In this document: positions 1-5,744 of the stretch, piece after piece
How the letters are laid out: the number at the start of each line of letters is the position of its first letter
Position numbering within the stretch: the stretch's first letter is position 1
Origin: PFJX01 sp037442845
GTDB lineage: Bacteria; Pseudomonadota; Gammaproteobacteria; Burkholderiales; Thiobacillaceae
DNA: 7,029 bases
Assembly: GCA_037442845.1 (NCBI GenBank)
Contig: JBBIPL010000109.1
Coordinates: 1-7,029 of the forward strand
Direction of reading: 5' to 3'
Position numbers and translations under genes: made by a program
Notes under the pieces: model-generated
Told to the model about the DNA's origin: nothing
Seen by the model: the letters and a program-made list of their open reading frames with translations, nothing else
Databases searched by the model: none

Positions 1-1
1 C

Positions 2-55
2 GGCATGGGCGGCATGTCCGGCATGGGCGGCATGTCCGGCATGTCTGGCATGTCC
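2..55 (+). repeat. In-frame tandem repeat encoding GMGGMS/GMS units
   Basis: An 18-base unit at 2-19 is repeated exactly at 20-37. Two 9-base units follow (38-46 and 47-55) that match the second half of the longer unit, with one silent difference (TCT for TCC). Every unit is a multiple of three, so changes in copy number would keep the frame of the partial gene at 2-94. The repeat probably continues upstream of the window. Confidence 0.85.
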
Positions 56-94
56 GGTGACAAGGACAAGTCCTGGACGCCTCCGGCCAAGTAA
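2..94 (+). CDS. C-terminal end of an unidentified protein with a Met-Gly-Ser repeat tail (5' partial)
   Basis: Only the last 30 codons of this gene lie in the window, ending at TAA 92-94. The visible residues are a low-complexity tail of GMGGMS, GMGGMS, GMS, GMS units, followed by a short charged ending, GDKDKSWTPPAK. A Met/Gly-rich tail recalls the C-terminus of GroEL-type chaperonins, but the charged ending does not match that family. Methionine-rich stretches also occur in copper-binding secreted proteins. I do not recognise the protein, and no function can be assigned from this fragment. The next gene starts 108 bases downstream, beyond two strong hairpins, so it is probably a separate transcription unit. 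The reading frame is supported by clean codon phasing of the repeat and the stop codon. Confidence 0.6.
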   Translation, partial: GMGGMSGMGGMSGMSGMSGDKDKSWTPPAK

Positions 95-102
95 GTCGCC
101 GT

Positions 103-124
103 GCGCACCGCTTTCGCGGTGCGC
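103..124 (+). terminator. Hairpin after the upstream gene, terminator-like but without a T tract
   Basis: GCGCACCGC (103-111) pairs perfectly with GCGGTGCGC (116-124) around a TTTC loop, giving a 9-bp GC-rich stem that begins 9 bases after the stop of the upstream gene. No run of T follows, so this is not a classical intrinsic terminator. It could act as a 3' RNA stabiliser or together with Rho. Confidence 0.5.
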
Positions 125-133
125 CGACACTTC

Positions 134-160
134 GGGGTGACGGGCGCGTCCCGTCACCCC
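134..160 (+). terminator. Second, stronger GC-rich hairpin between the upstream gene and the cytochrome cluster
   Basis: GGGGTGACGGG (134-144) pairs perfectly with CCCGTCACCCC (150-160) around a five-base loop, CGCGT. An 11-bp perfect stem this rich in GC should be very stable. It lies 43 bases before the pentaheme cytochrome start. It lacks a downstream T tract, so its role is open: part of a bipartite terminator for the upstream gene, or a 5' leader structure of the cluster. Confidence 0.5.
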
Positions 161-190
161 CCTCCCAAGTCTTGCGGGCGCATGCGTGCC

Positions 191-196
191 AAGGAG
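191..196 (+). promoter_or_regulatory. Ribosome-binding site that fixes the pentaheme cytochrome start
   Basis: AAGGAG lies six bases before ATG 203. The frame is open back to GTG 101, but that start would place translation initiation next to the 103-124 hairpin, has no Shine-Dalgarno sequence, and would add 34 residues before a normal membrane anchor. ATG 203 is therefore preferred. Confidence 0.75.
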
Positions 197-202
197 AGGC
201 AG

Positions 203-1183
203 ATGACGCACTTTTTCGAGACCGATGATGACAAGCACGAGTTCGCCGGCAGGCTGATCGTTGCGCTGGGCCTGGGTCTGGCGCTGATGCTCCTGGCCGT
301 GCTGGTTTTCGCCGCGGACACATCCACCGGATATGAAGCCGCGCGCTGGCATCCGCTGCACTTCAAGCCGGCCATCGAGCGGGCGGATGACAAGGAATGC
401 CTGGTCTGCCATGCCGAGGTGCTGAAACCCAGCGTGCGCGCCCGGTCGCCGGCCGGAGTTCGCGCCGACCAGAGCCTGGCCTGGTACCAGACCCTGGAAA
501 TCTACAGCGGCGCGCAGGACACCTTCCACCGCCGCCATCTGCTTGGCGAGATGGCCAAGCGCTACATGAATCTGCGCTGCAATACCTGCCATCAGGGCCA
601 CGACCCGCGCGACGAGGCGCCGGGCACTTCGGCCACCGCCCAGGCGACCGGCTACACCCTGCGCAAACAGGTCGATCCGCAAACCTGCCTGATGTGCCAT
701 GGCCAGTTCAATGCCGAGGTCATGGGCCTGCCCGGCCCCTGGGCGGAGCACGGCGAAAGCTTCGGCAACAACTGCCTGACCTGCCACGAGGGCATCCGCA
801 CCACCCGCCACAACGTCAATTTCCTGAAACCCCGCGCCATCGAGGCGGCGGGGCGCGAATCCTCCGAACACTGTTATGGCTGTCACGGCGGGCGCGCCTG
901 GTATCGCATCCCCTTCCCCTATCCGCGCCATGCCTGGGAGGGAATGGACAAGGATGTGCCCGACTGGGCGCGGCATCGCCCGACGCGGTCGGAGCCGCGT
1001 TTCCGCCTGGACGAGTGGATCTCCGCGCCCGCCGCGCCGGCGACCGCGGACCCGGCGCCGGCGATGAAAACCAGCGCCGCGACCCTATCGAAGAAGCCGC
1101 GCGCGAAGACCGCCCGCAAGGCGACCGCAAGCCCGTACCTGCGCATGAACGTGAAGGGGAAACAGCATGTCCGCCCGTTTTGA
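203..1183 (+). CDS. Membrane-anchored pentaheme cytochrome c
   Basis: The 326-residue product has a short acidic N-terminus, one hydrophobic segment at about residues 17-37 (an uncleaved anchor or signal), and five CXXCH haem-binding motifs at residues 66-70 (CLVCH), 126-130 (CNTCH), 162-166 (CLMCH), 191-195 (CLTCH) and 224-228 (CYGCH). The haem domain should therefore lie in the periplasm. Residues about 275-312 form an Ala/Pro/Lys-rich, probably disordered, basic tail. The gene is first in the cluster and overlaps the molybdoenzyme gene by 17 bases, so the two are likely translationally coupled. By context it should pass electrons between the membrane pool and the catalytic module, replacing a DmsC/NrfD-type subunit. 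The motif spacing and single anchor resemble NapC/NirT quinol dehydrogenases only in general design; I cannot place it in that family. Multihaem identity is certain, the exact partner is inferred. Confidence 0.9.
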   Translation: MTHFFETDDDKHEFAGRLIVALGLGLALMLLAVLVFAADTSTGYEAARWHPLHFKPAIERADDKECLVCHAEVLKPSVRARSPAGVRADQSLAWYQTLEIYSGAQDTFHRRHLLGEMAKRYMNLRCNTCHQGHDPRDEAPGTSATAQATGYTLRKQVDPQTCLMCHGQFNAEVMGLPGPWAEHGESFGNNCLTCHEGIRTTRHNVNFLKPRAIEAAGRESSEHCYGCHGGRAWYRIPFPYPRHAWEGMDKDVPDWARHRPTRSEPRFRLDEWISAPAAPATADPAPAMKTSAATLSKKPRAKTARKATASPYLRMNVKGKQHVRPF

Positions 1184-3764
1184 ATTCGACCTGAACCGCC
1201 TTGCCGAGCGCCTGAATCCGGGCCGGCGCGATTTCCTGAAAACCACGGCCGCGGGGGCCGGCGCGCTCGCCGCCGGCGGCCTGGTGAATCTGGGCGCGGT
1301 GAAGGAGGCCCGCGCCTTCGCCTACGAGCCCTATCCGAGGGACGACGAACTCAGCACCGTGGTCACCTCCTGCGCCCACAACTGCGGTTCGCGCCACGTC
1401 CTGGTGGCGCACAAGAAGGGCGACGTGATCGTCCGCCTGTCCTCCGACGATGGCCGCTATCAGGCCGACGGCGCCTTCGGCAAGGACACTTACGAGGAAC
1501 CGCAGTTGCGCGCCTGCCTGCGCGGCCGCTCCTACCGCCAGCGCCTGTATTCGGCGGAGCGTCTGCTGTATCCGATGCTGCGCGTGGGCGAGCGCGGCGA
1601 GGGCAGGTTCAAGCGGGTGTCGTGGGACGAGGCGCTGGATTACGTGGCGAAGAAGATGATCGAAATCAAGGACAAGTACGGCTCCACCGCGCTGCTCGAC
1701 CAGTCCTATGCCGGCGCCTCCTACGGCGTGCTGCACAAGTCGGACCAGATCGAGGGCCTGCTGGGCCGCTTCCTGGGCATGTTCGCCTGCCGCACCAGTT
1801 CCTGGTCGGTGCCGTCCTACCAGGGCACCACCACCAGTTCGCTCTGGACTTTCGGCACCATCAAGGACGGCAACGAGGACGACGCCTACGCGCATACCCA
1901 GCTGATGATCATGTGGGGCTGGAACCCGGCCTACACCTTCCACGGCGGCAACACCTTCTATTACATGCGCATGGCCAAGCAGAAGGGCTGCAAGTTCGTG
2001 CTGGTCGATCCGCAGTACACCGATTCGGCGGCGGCCTACGACGCCTGGTGGATCCCCATCAAGCCCAACACCGACGCCGCCATGATGGCCGGCATGGCGC
2101 ATCACATCTTCGTCAACCAGCTGCAGGACCAGGCCTTCATCGACAAGTTCTGTTCCGGCATGGATGCCGGCACCATGCCGGACTGGGCGAAGAACACGCC
2201 GAACGGCCGGGAGAACTTCAAGGATTACATCCTTGGCGCCTATGACGGCGTGCCGAAGACCCCCGAGTGGGCGGAAGCCATCTGCGGCGTCAAGGCCGCG
2301 GACATCCGCAAGCTGGCGCAGATGTACGCCACCACCAAGCCGGCGGCGCTGAAGGCCTCCTGGGCGCCGGGCCGGGTCGAGTACGGCGAGCAGTACAACC
2401 GCATGGCCGCCGCCCTGCAGGCCATGACCGGCAACATCGGCGTGTTGGGCGGCTGCGCCGAAGGCGTCGGCAAGGGCTGGGACGCCAAGGCCGTGGCCTA
2501 CCCCTACGACGAGTTCGCCAACATCTGGTTCGCCTCGATCAAGAGCGACCGCTGGGCGCATTGCGTGCTCAACTACCCCAACGTCAAGCGCGAGGAAATC
2601 GGCCTGTGGCCGCGTCAGGACAATCTCGACGGCGTCATCCCCAACATCAAGGGCATCTTCTGGCAGGGCTCCGACTGGTTCAACCAGCTCACCAACATCA
2701 ACAAGGAAATCCAGGCCATCAAGAAGCTGGAACTGGTGGTGTGCATGGATTCCACCATCACCCCCTCGGCCCTCTACGCCGACGTGCTGTTCCCCATCGC
2801 CACCCACTTCGAGCGGCATGACGTGGCGCTGCCCTGGTACAAGGGTCACTACTACATCCACCGGCCCAAGGTCATCCAGCCCCTGGGCGAATCGAAGACC
2901 GACTTCCAGGTGTTCACCGAGCTGGCCTACCGCATCGGCCATCTGACCGGCATCGGCGACGCCTTCGCCAAGGCTTACAACCCGAAGGCCGGGCGCGACT
3001 ACTTCCATCGCAACGACGAGGTGGATGAGGCTTACCTGCGCGACTGGTGGGAGAACCAGGTGATGGCCGGGCAGGGCGTGACCATGCCGTGGGAGACGTT
3101 CAAGCAACACGGCATCTACAAGTTCGTGTTCAAGGAACCGCTGGTGGCCTTCCGGAAGCAGATCGAACAGGGCCTTCCGTTCGAGACCCCGACCGGCAAG
3201 ATCGAGATCCTGTGCAGTGAACTGGCCTGGGTCGCCGACTGGAAGAAAACCCGCTATGGCAGGCACATCCCGTCGATACCGAAATGGATCGAGCCGACCG
3301 AATACCTGGGCGGCAAGATCGCCGAGAAATACCCCTTCCACCTGATCTCGCCGCATCCGCGCCACCGCACGCATTCCATTTTCCACAACTGTTCCTGGCT
3401 GCAGGAAGCCTTCCAGCAGGAAGTGACCATCAATGCCGCGGACGCGAAAAAGCTGGGCATCCAGACCGGCGATACGGTGGAAATCTGGAACGACCGCGGC
3501 GGCGTGGTGGTGCCGGCCTACGTCACCGAGCGGGTGCTGCCCGGCGTGCTGGTACTGCACGAGGGCGCCTGGCTGGATTTGGACGCGGAGGGTTGGGACC
3601 GCGGCGGCAACCCGGACTTCCTCACCGACGACAACCCCAGCCCGGCCGGCGCCTTCACCTACAACAACGCCCAGGTGCGCATGCGCAAGACCGACAAGGC
3701 GCACCGGCCCGGCTGGGACCAGCTGGCGACCGCGCGTTCCCACGTGTTCCGCAGGGATTACTGA
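1167..3764 (+). CDS. Tat-exported DmsA-like molybdopterin oxidoreductase catalytic subunit
   Basis: The product has 865 residues. GAAGGGGA (1153-1160) precedes ATG 1167. The N-terminus has a twin-arginine signal (RRDFLK, residues 20-25), a hydrophobic stretch and a likely cleavage near ARA 48-50. A [4Fe-4S] (FS0) motif follows: Cys69, Cys73, then His77 where DmsA has cysteine, and Cys117 in RACLRGRS. Ser217, in VPSYQG, lines up by eye with the Mo-ligating serine of DmsA, TorA and DorA. Further family signs are GWNPA, TPTGKIEI (about 674-681) and a C-terminal molybdopterin dinucleotide-binding domain from about residue 720, with EIWNDRGG and LHEGAWLD. Length and motifs fit bis-MGD enzymes related to DmsA, whereas type II NarG/EbdA-like enzymes use an Asp Mo ligand. 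It should catalyse oxygen-atom transfer or a similar two-electron reaction in the periplasm. The substrate cannot be read from the sequence: DMSO or another S-oxide, N-oxide or oxyanion is possible, as is oxidation of a reduced compound. The family call is firm. Confidence 0.93.
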   Translation: MSARFEFDLNRLAERLNPGRRDFLKTTAAGAGALAAGGLVNLGAVKEARAFAYEPYPRDDELSTVVTSCAHNCGSRHVLVAHKKGDVIVRLSSDDGRYQADGAFGKDTYEEPQLRACLRGRSYRQRLYSAERLLYPMLRVGERGEGRFKRVSWDEALDYVAKKMIEIKDKYGSTALLDQSYAGASYGVLHKSDQIEGLLGRFLGMFACRTSSWSVPSYQGTTTSSLWTFGTIKDGNEDDAYAHTQLMIMWGWNPAYTFHGGNTFYYMRMAKQKGCKFVLVDPQYTDSAAAYDAWWIPIKPNTDAAMMAGMAHHIFVNQLQDQAFIDKFCSGMDAGTMPDWAKNTPNGRENFKDYILGAYDGVPKTPEWAEAICGVKAADIRKLAQMYATTKPAALKASWAPGRVEYGEQYNRMAAALQAMTGNIGVLGGCAEGVGKGWDAKAVAYPYDEFANIWFASIKSDRWAHCVLNYPNVKREEIGLWPRQDNLDGVIPNIKGIFWQGSDWFNQLTNINKEIQAIKKLELVVCMDSTITPSALYADVLFPIATHFERHDVALPWYKGHYYIHRPKVIQPLGESKTDFQVFTELAYRIGHLTGIGDAFAKAYNPKAGRDYFHRNDEVDEAYLRDWWENQVMAGQGVTMPWETFKQHGIYKFVFKEPLVAFRKQIEQGLPFETPTGKIEILCSELAWVADWKKTRYGRHIPSIPKWIEPTEYLGGKIAEKYPFHLISPHPRHRTHSIFHNCSWLQEAFQQEVTINAADAKKLGIQTGDTVEIWNDRGGVVVPAYVTERVLPGVLVLHEGAWLDLDAEGWDRGGNPDFLTDDNPSPAGAFTYNNAQVRMRKTDKAHRPGWDQLATARSHVFRRDY

Positions 3765-3788
3765 GCATGGGGCCGGCGCCTACCCATT

Positions 3789-3887
3789 CCGTCATTCCCG
3801 CGCAGGCGGGAATCCAGGTGGTTCCATGAACCGCGATAGCGCCACACACGTCCGGAAACTGGATTCCCGCCTGCGCGGGAATGACGG
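3789..3887. repeat. REP-like paired inverted repeat between catalytic and Fe-S subunit genes
   Basis: Arms at 3789-3817 and 3859-3887 are perfect 29-base reverse complements separated by 41 bases. Each arm is itself a hairpin: ATTCCCGC (3794-3801) with GCGGGAAT (3806-3813), and ATTCCCGC (3863-3870) with GCGGGAAT (3875-3882), each around a four-base loop. The GTCATTCCCGCG...GCGGGAATCCAG type is a familiar dispersed intergenic repeat in Beta- and Gammaproteobacteria (established knowledge), probably spread by REP-associated transposase activity. Here it fills most of the 173-base gap. As RNA it could form one long or two short stems, which might protect the upstream mRNA or attenuate downstream expression, shifting the ratio of catalytic to Fe-S subunit. 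No transposase gene is present in the window. Confidence 0.9.
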
Positions 3888-3919
3888 TTCCAAGGCGGAG
3901 CGGCGAGACATCCCCATTC

Positions 3920-3930
3920 GGAGAGGAGAG
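3920..3930 (+). promoter_or_regulatory. Ribosome-binding site that fixes the Fe-S subunit start
   Basis: A purine-rich GGAGAGGAGAG ends seven bases before ATG 3938. The same frame is open back to an ATG at 3881, but that codon lies inside the right arm of the inverted repeat and would add 19 residues unlike the family, so ATG 3938 is chosen. Confidence 0.75.
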
Positions 3931-3937
3931 CCAAGCC

Positions 3938-4603
3938 ATGGCTGAAGAAAAAGACCGCGAACTCATCAAGCAAGCCGTCAAGCGCCGCAAGAAGGAGGTC
4001 TACACCCCCGTCGTGCCGGAGATGCAACTGGGCTTCGTGCACAACAACGTCGATTGCATCGGCTGCCGCGCCTGCGAGATCGCCTGCAAGGACAAGAACG
4101 GCCTGGAAGCCGGGCCGCGCTTCCGGCGCGTGATGTACGTCGAAGGCGGCGCCTTCCCGGAAGTGTTCGCCTACAAGCTGAACATGTCCTGCAACCACTG
4201 CGCGGAGCCGGCCTGCCTGCCCACCTGTCCGACCGGCGCCATCTTCAAGCGCAAGCAGGACGGCATCGTCGACATCGATTCCAGCCTGTGCATCGGCTGC
4301 CGGCGCTGTGAGGCCGCCTGTCCCTACGGCGCGCCCCAGTTCATGCCGGAACGGAACATCGTCTCCAAGTGCAACCTCTGCGTCGACGAGATCGACGCCG
4401 GGCGCAAGCCCTACTGCGTCATGGCCTGCATGATGCGGGTGCTGGACATCGGTCCGATCGACAAGATCCTCGCCAAGGAGTGGGACACCAAGGCCATGGC
4501 CGCCTTTGAAACCCCGGTGCGCGCGGTGAAGAACCTGGCGGACCCGGAACTCACCAAGCCCTCCATCGCCTTCATCGCCCACAGCAAGGCGAAGGTGGAA
4601 TGA
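3938..4603 (+). CDS. DmsB-like electron-transfer subunit with four [4Fe-4S] clusters
   Basis: The 221-residue product carries exactly sixteen cysteines in the four-group pattern of the DmsB/NrfC/PhsB family: residues 40, 43, 46, 50 (CIGCRACEIAC); 85, 88, 93, 97; 118, 121, 124, 128 (CIGCRRCEAAC); and 145, 148, 160, 164. All ligands are Cys, unlike NarH-type subunits where one position is Trp, so four [4Fe-4S] clusters are expected. It has no export signal; subunits of this family normally cross the membrane bound to their Tat-signalled catalytic partner, here the protein at 1167-3764. The first ~30 residues are a charged, Lys/Arg-rich extension ahead of the first cluster, longer than in E. coli DmsB. 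It should wire the FS0/Mo centre to the haem proteins encoded alongside. No DmsC-like gene follows; the chaperone gene starts 40 bases downstream. Confidence 0.93.
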   Translation: MAEEKDRELIKQAVKRRKKEVYTPVVPEMQLGFVHNNVDCIGCRACEIACKDKNGLEAGPRFRRVMYVEGGAFPEVFAYKLNMSCNHCAEPACLPTCPTGAIFKRKQDGIVDIDSSLCIGCRRCEAACPYGAPQFMPERNIVSKCNLCVDEIDAGRKPYCVMACMMRVLDIGPIDKILAKEWDTKAMAAFETPVRAVKNLADPELTKPSIAFIAHSKAKVE

Positions 4604-4630
4604 AGCCCGCCGACAGGCCATGCACATGCA

Positions 4631-4636
4631 GAGGAG
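4631..4636 (+). promoter_or_regulatory. Ribosome-binding site that fixes the chaperone start
   Basis: GAGGAG lies seven bases before ATG 4644. The upstream in-frame ATGs at 4620 and 4626 would include this site within the coding region and have no comparable purine-rich sequence before them, so ATG 4644 is preferred. Confidence 0.7.
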
Positions 4637-4643
4637 ACCCGAC

Positions 4644-5393
4644 ATGAACCCTGGCCAACTGGAAACCCTGGATGCCTTGCGCGAGGCGGCGGCGCAGGAT
4701 CTGTCGCTGCTGGCGGCGCTGCATCACGCGGAACTGGACGACGATCTGCTGGCCGTCTTGGCCGCGGCCGGCTTTCCCGACGGCCTCGGCCTGCGCCTGC
4801 TCGGCGAGGAGAGCGGGCGGGCGCTGGAATTGATGCGCGCGGCCCTGGCGGAATTGCCGAGGCCGCTGAGCGCGGCGATGCGCGACGAACTGGCCGCCGA
4901 CTATGCCGCCATCTACCTGACCTATGCCTACCAGGCCTCGCCCTACGAGTCGGTCTGGCTGGACCAGGAGAACCTGGCCATGCAGGCGCCCATGTTCCAG
5001 GTGCGCGAGTTCTACCGCCTGTTCGATCTGGTCGCCGCCGACTGGCGCACGCGGCCCGACGACCACCTGGTGCTGGAGCTCCAGTTTCTCGCCGCCCTGT
5101 TCCGCGACCGCCATCCGCAGGCCCTGGCCGAGGCCGCGCGCTTCCTCGACAGTCACCTGTTGCGCTGGCTGCCCCGCTTTGGCCAGCGCGTCGCCGCGCG
5201 TTGCGCGACGCCGTTCTACGCCGGCGCGGCGCGCCTGACCGCGGCCTATTGCGACGAACTGCGCGACCTGCTCGCCGAAGTGCTGGGCGAACCGCGCCCC
5301 AGCGCCGAGGAGGTGGAAGCGCGCATGCGGCCGCGTCCCGCCCCGTCGGTCGCGCCCGTCACCTTCGTGCCGGGCCTGGCGCCCTCCTGGTAA
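4644..5393 (+). CDS. TorD/DmsD-family molybdoenzyme maturation chaperone
   Basis: The 249-residue product is soluble and largely helical, with no signal peptide or haem motif. Family signs are YESVWLDQ (residues 101-108), matching the 'P-x-S-V-x-L' region of TorD-like proteins, and RPDDHLVLELQFLAALF (137-153), matching the conserved (P)-x-D-H-x-x-x-E-L-x-F-L helix. Such proteins act in the cytoplasm: they bind the Tat signal and apo-form of a specific molybdoenzyme, hold it for bis-MGD insertion and prevent early export. The likely client is the Tat-signalled enzyme at 1167-3764. Beyond about residue 215 it ends in a Pro/Ala/Arg-rich tail that is probably flexible. It is somewhat longer than E. 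coli DmsD or TorD (about 200 residues). The family is well supported; the client is inferred from linkage. Confidence 0.88.
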   Translation: MNPGQLETLDALREAAAQDLSLLAALHHAELDDDLLAVLAAAGFPDGLGLRLLGEESGRALELMRAALAELPRPLSAAMRDELAADYAAIYLTYAYQASPYESVWLDQENLAMQAPMFQVREFYRLFDLVAADWRTRPDDHLVLELQFLAALFRDRHPQALAEAARFLDSHLLRWLPRFGQRVAARCATPFYAGAARLTAAYCDELRDLLAEVLGEPRPSAEEVEARMRPRPAPSVAPVTFVPGLAPSW

Positions 5394-5429
5394 GCGTTTT
5401 TCCCACCCCGCATCCACAAGGAGCACAGC

Positions 5430-5744
5430 ATGAACGCAACCCGATTCATCCCTCTCGCCCTGGCCCTCGGACTCCTGCTTGCCGCCGGTCAGGCCGCTGC
5501 CGACGAAGCCACCGCGAAGGCCAACGGCTGCCTGGCCTGCCATGCCGTCGACAAGAAAATGGCGGGACCCTCGTTCAAGAGCATCGCCAGCAAGCACAAG
5601 GGGGAAGCCAACGCCGCCGATAAACTGGCGGCGTCGGTGCGCGCCGGCAGCAAGGGCATCTGGGGCCAGGTGCCGATGCCGCCGCAGACCAAGATCAGCG
5701 ACGCCGACCTGAAGAAAGTCCTGGCTTGGGCCCTGGCGCAATAA
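5430..5744 (+). CDS. Small periplasmic monohaem cytochrome c (c551/c552-like)
   Basis: AAGGAG (5418-5423) lies six bases before ATG 5430. The 104-residue precursor has a Sec signal peptide (hydrophobic residues about 6-20, likely cleavage after AAA near residue 24), leaving a mature protein of about 80 residues. The single haem motif is CLACH (34-38), and Met83 in VPMPP is the likely sixth ligand, as in class I cytochromes c551/c552 (cytochrome c8). The second part has the usual C-terminal helix (DADLKKVLAWALA). It is a soluble one-electron shuttle in the periplasm. Its place in the cluster suggests it exchanges electrons with the molybdoenzyme module or the pentaheme cytochrome, or links either to a terminal oxidase or the bc1 complex. 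Its 3' end overlaps the next gene by 19 bases. Confidence 0.92.
   Translation: MNATRFIPLALALGLLLAAGQAAADEATAKANGCLACHAVDKKMAGPSFKSIASKHKGEANAADKLAASVRAGSKGIWGQVPMPPQTKISDADLKKVLAWALAQ

Noticed and set aside
101..202. N-terminal extension of the pentaheme cytochrome from GTG 101
   Set aside because: It has no ribosome-binding site and runs through both hairpins, and ATG 203 has a well-spaced AAGGAG just before a normal membrane anchor.
816..3743. A 975-codon open frame on the minus strand, antisense to the molybdoenzyme gene
   Set aside because: Its translation is a Val/Gly/His/Ala/Arg-rich sequence with no domain signs, and it mirrors the GC-rich third-codon bias of the plus-strand gene. 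The plus strand carries an unmistakable Tat signal, Fe-S motif and molybdopterin domains.
1167..3764. Assigning a specific substrate (DMSO, selenate, perchlorate, thiosulfate)
   Set aside because: Family motifs support DmsA-like architecture, but the substrate pocket cannot be read reliably from sequence alone and the gene neighbourhood differs from the classical operons.
3789..3887. Considered whether the inverted repeat is a CRISPR remnant or insertion-sequence end pair
   Set aside because: There are only two oppositely oriented copies with a 41-base interval, with no direct repeats, spacers or transposase. The self-complementary arms fit a REP-type element.
3881..3937. Earlier ATG 3881 for the Fe-S subunit
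   Set aside because: It falls inside the right arm of the REP-like repeat; the added residues are not family-like and a better ribosome-binding site serves ATG 3938.
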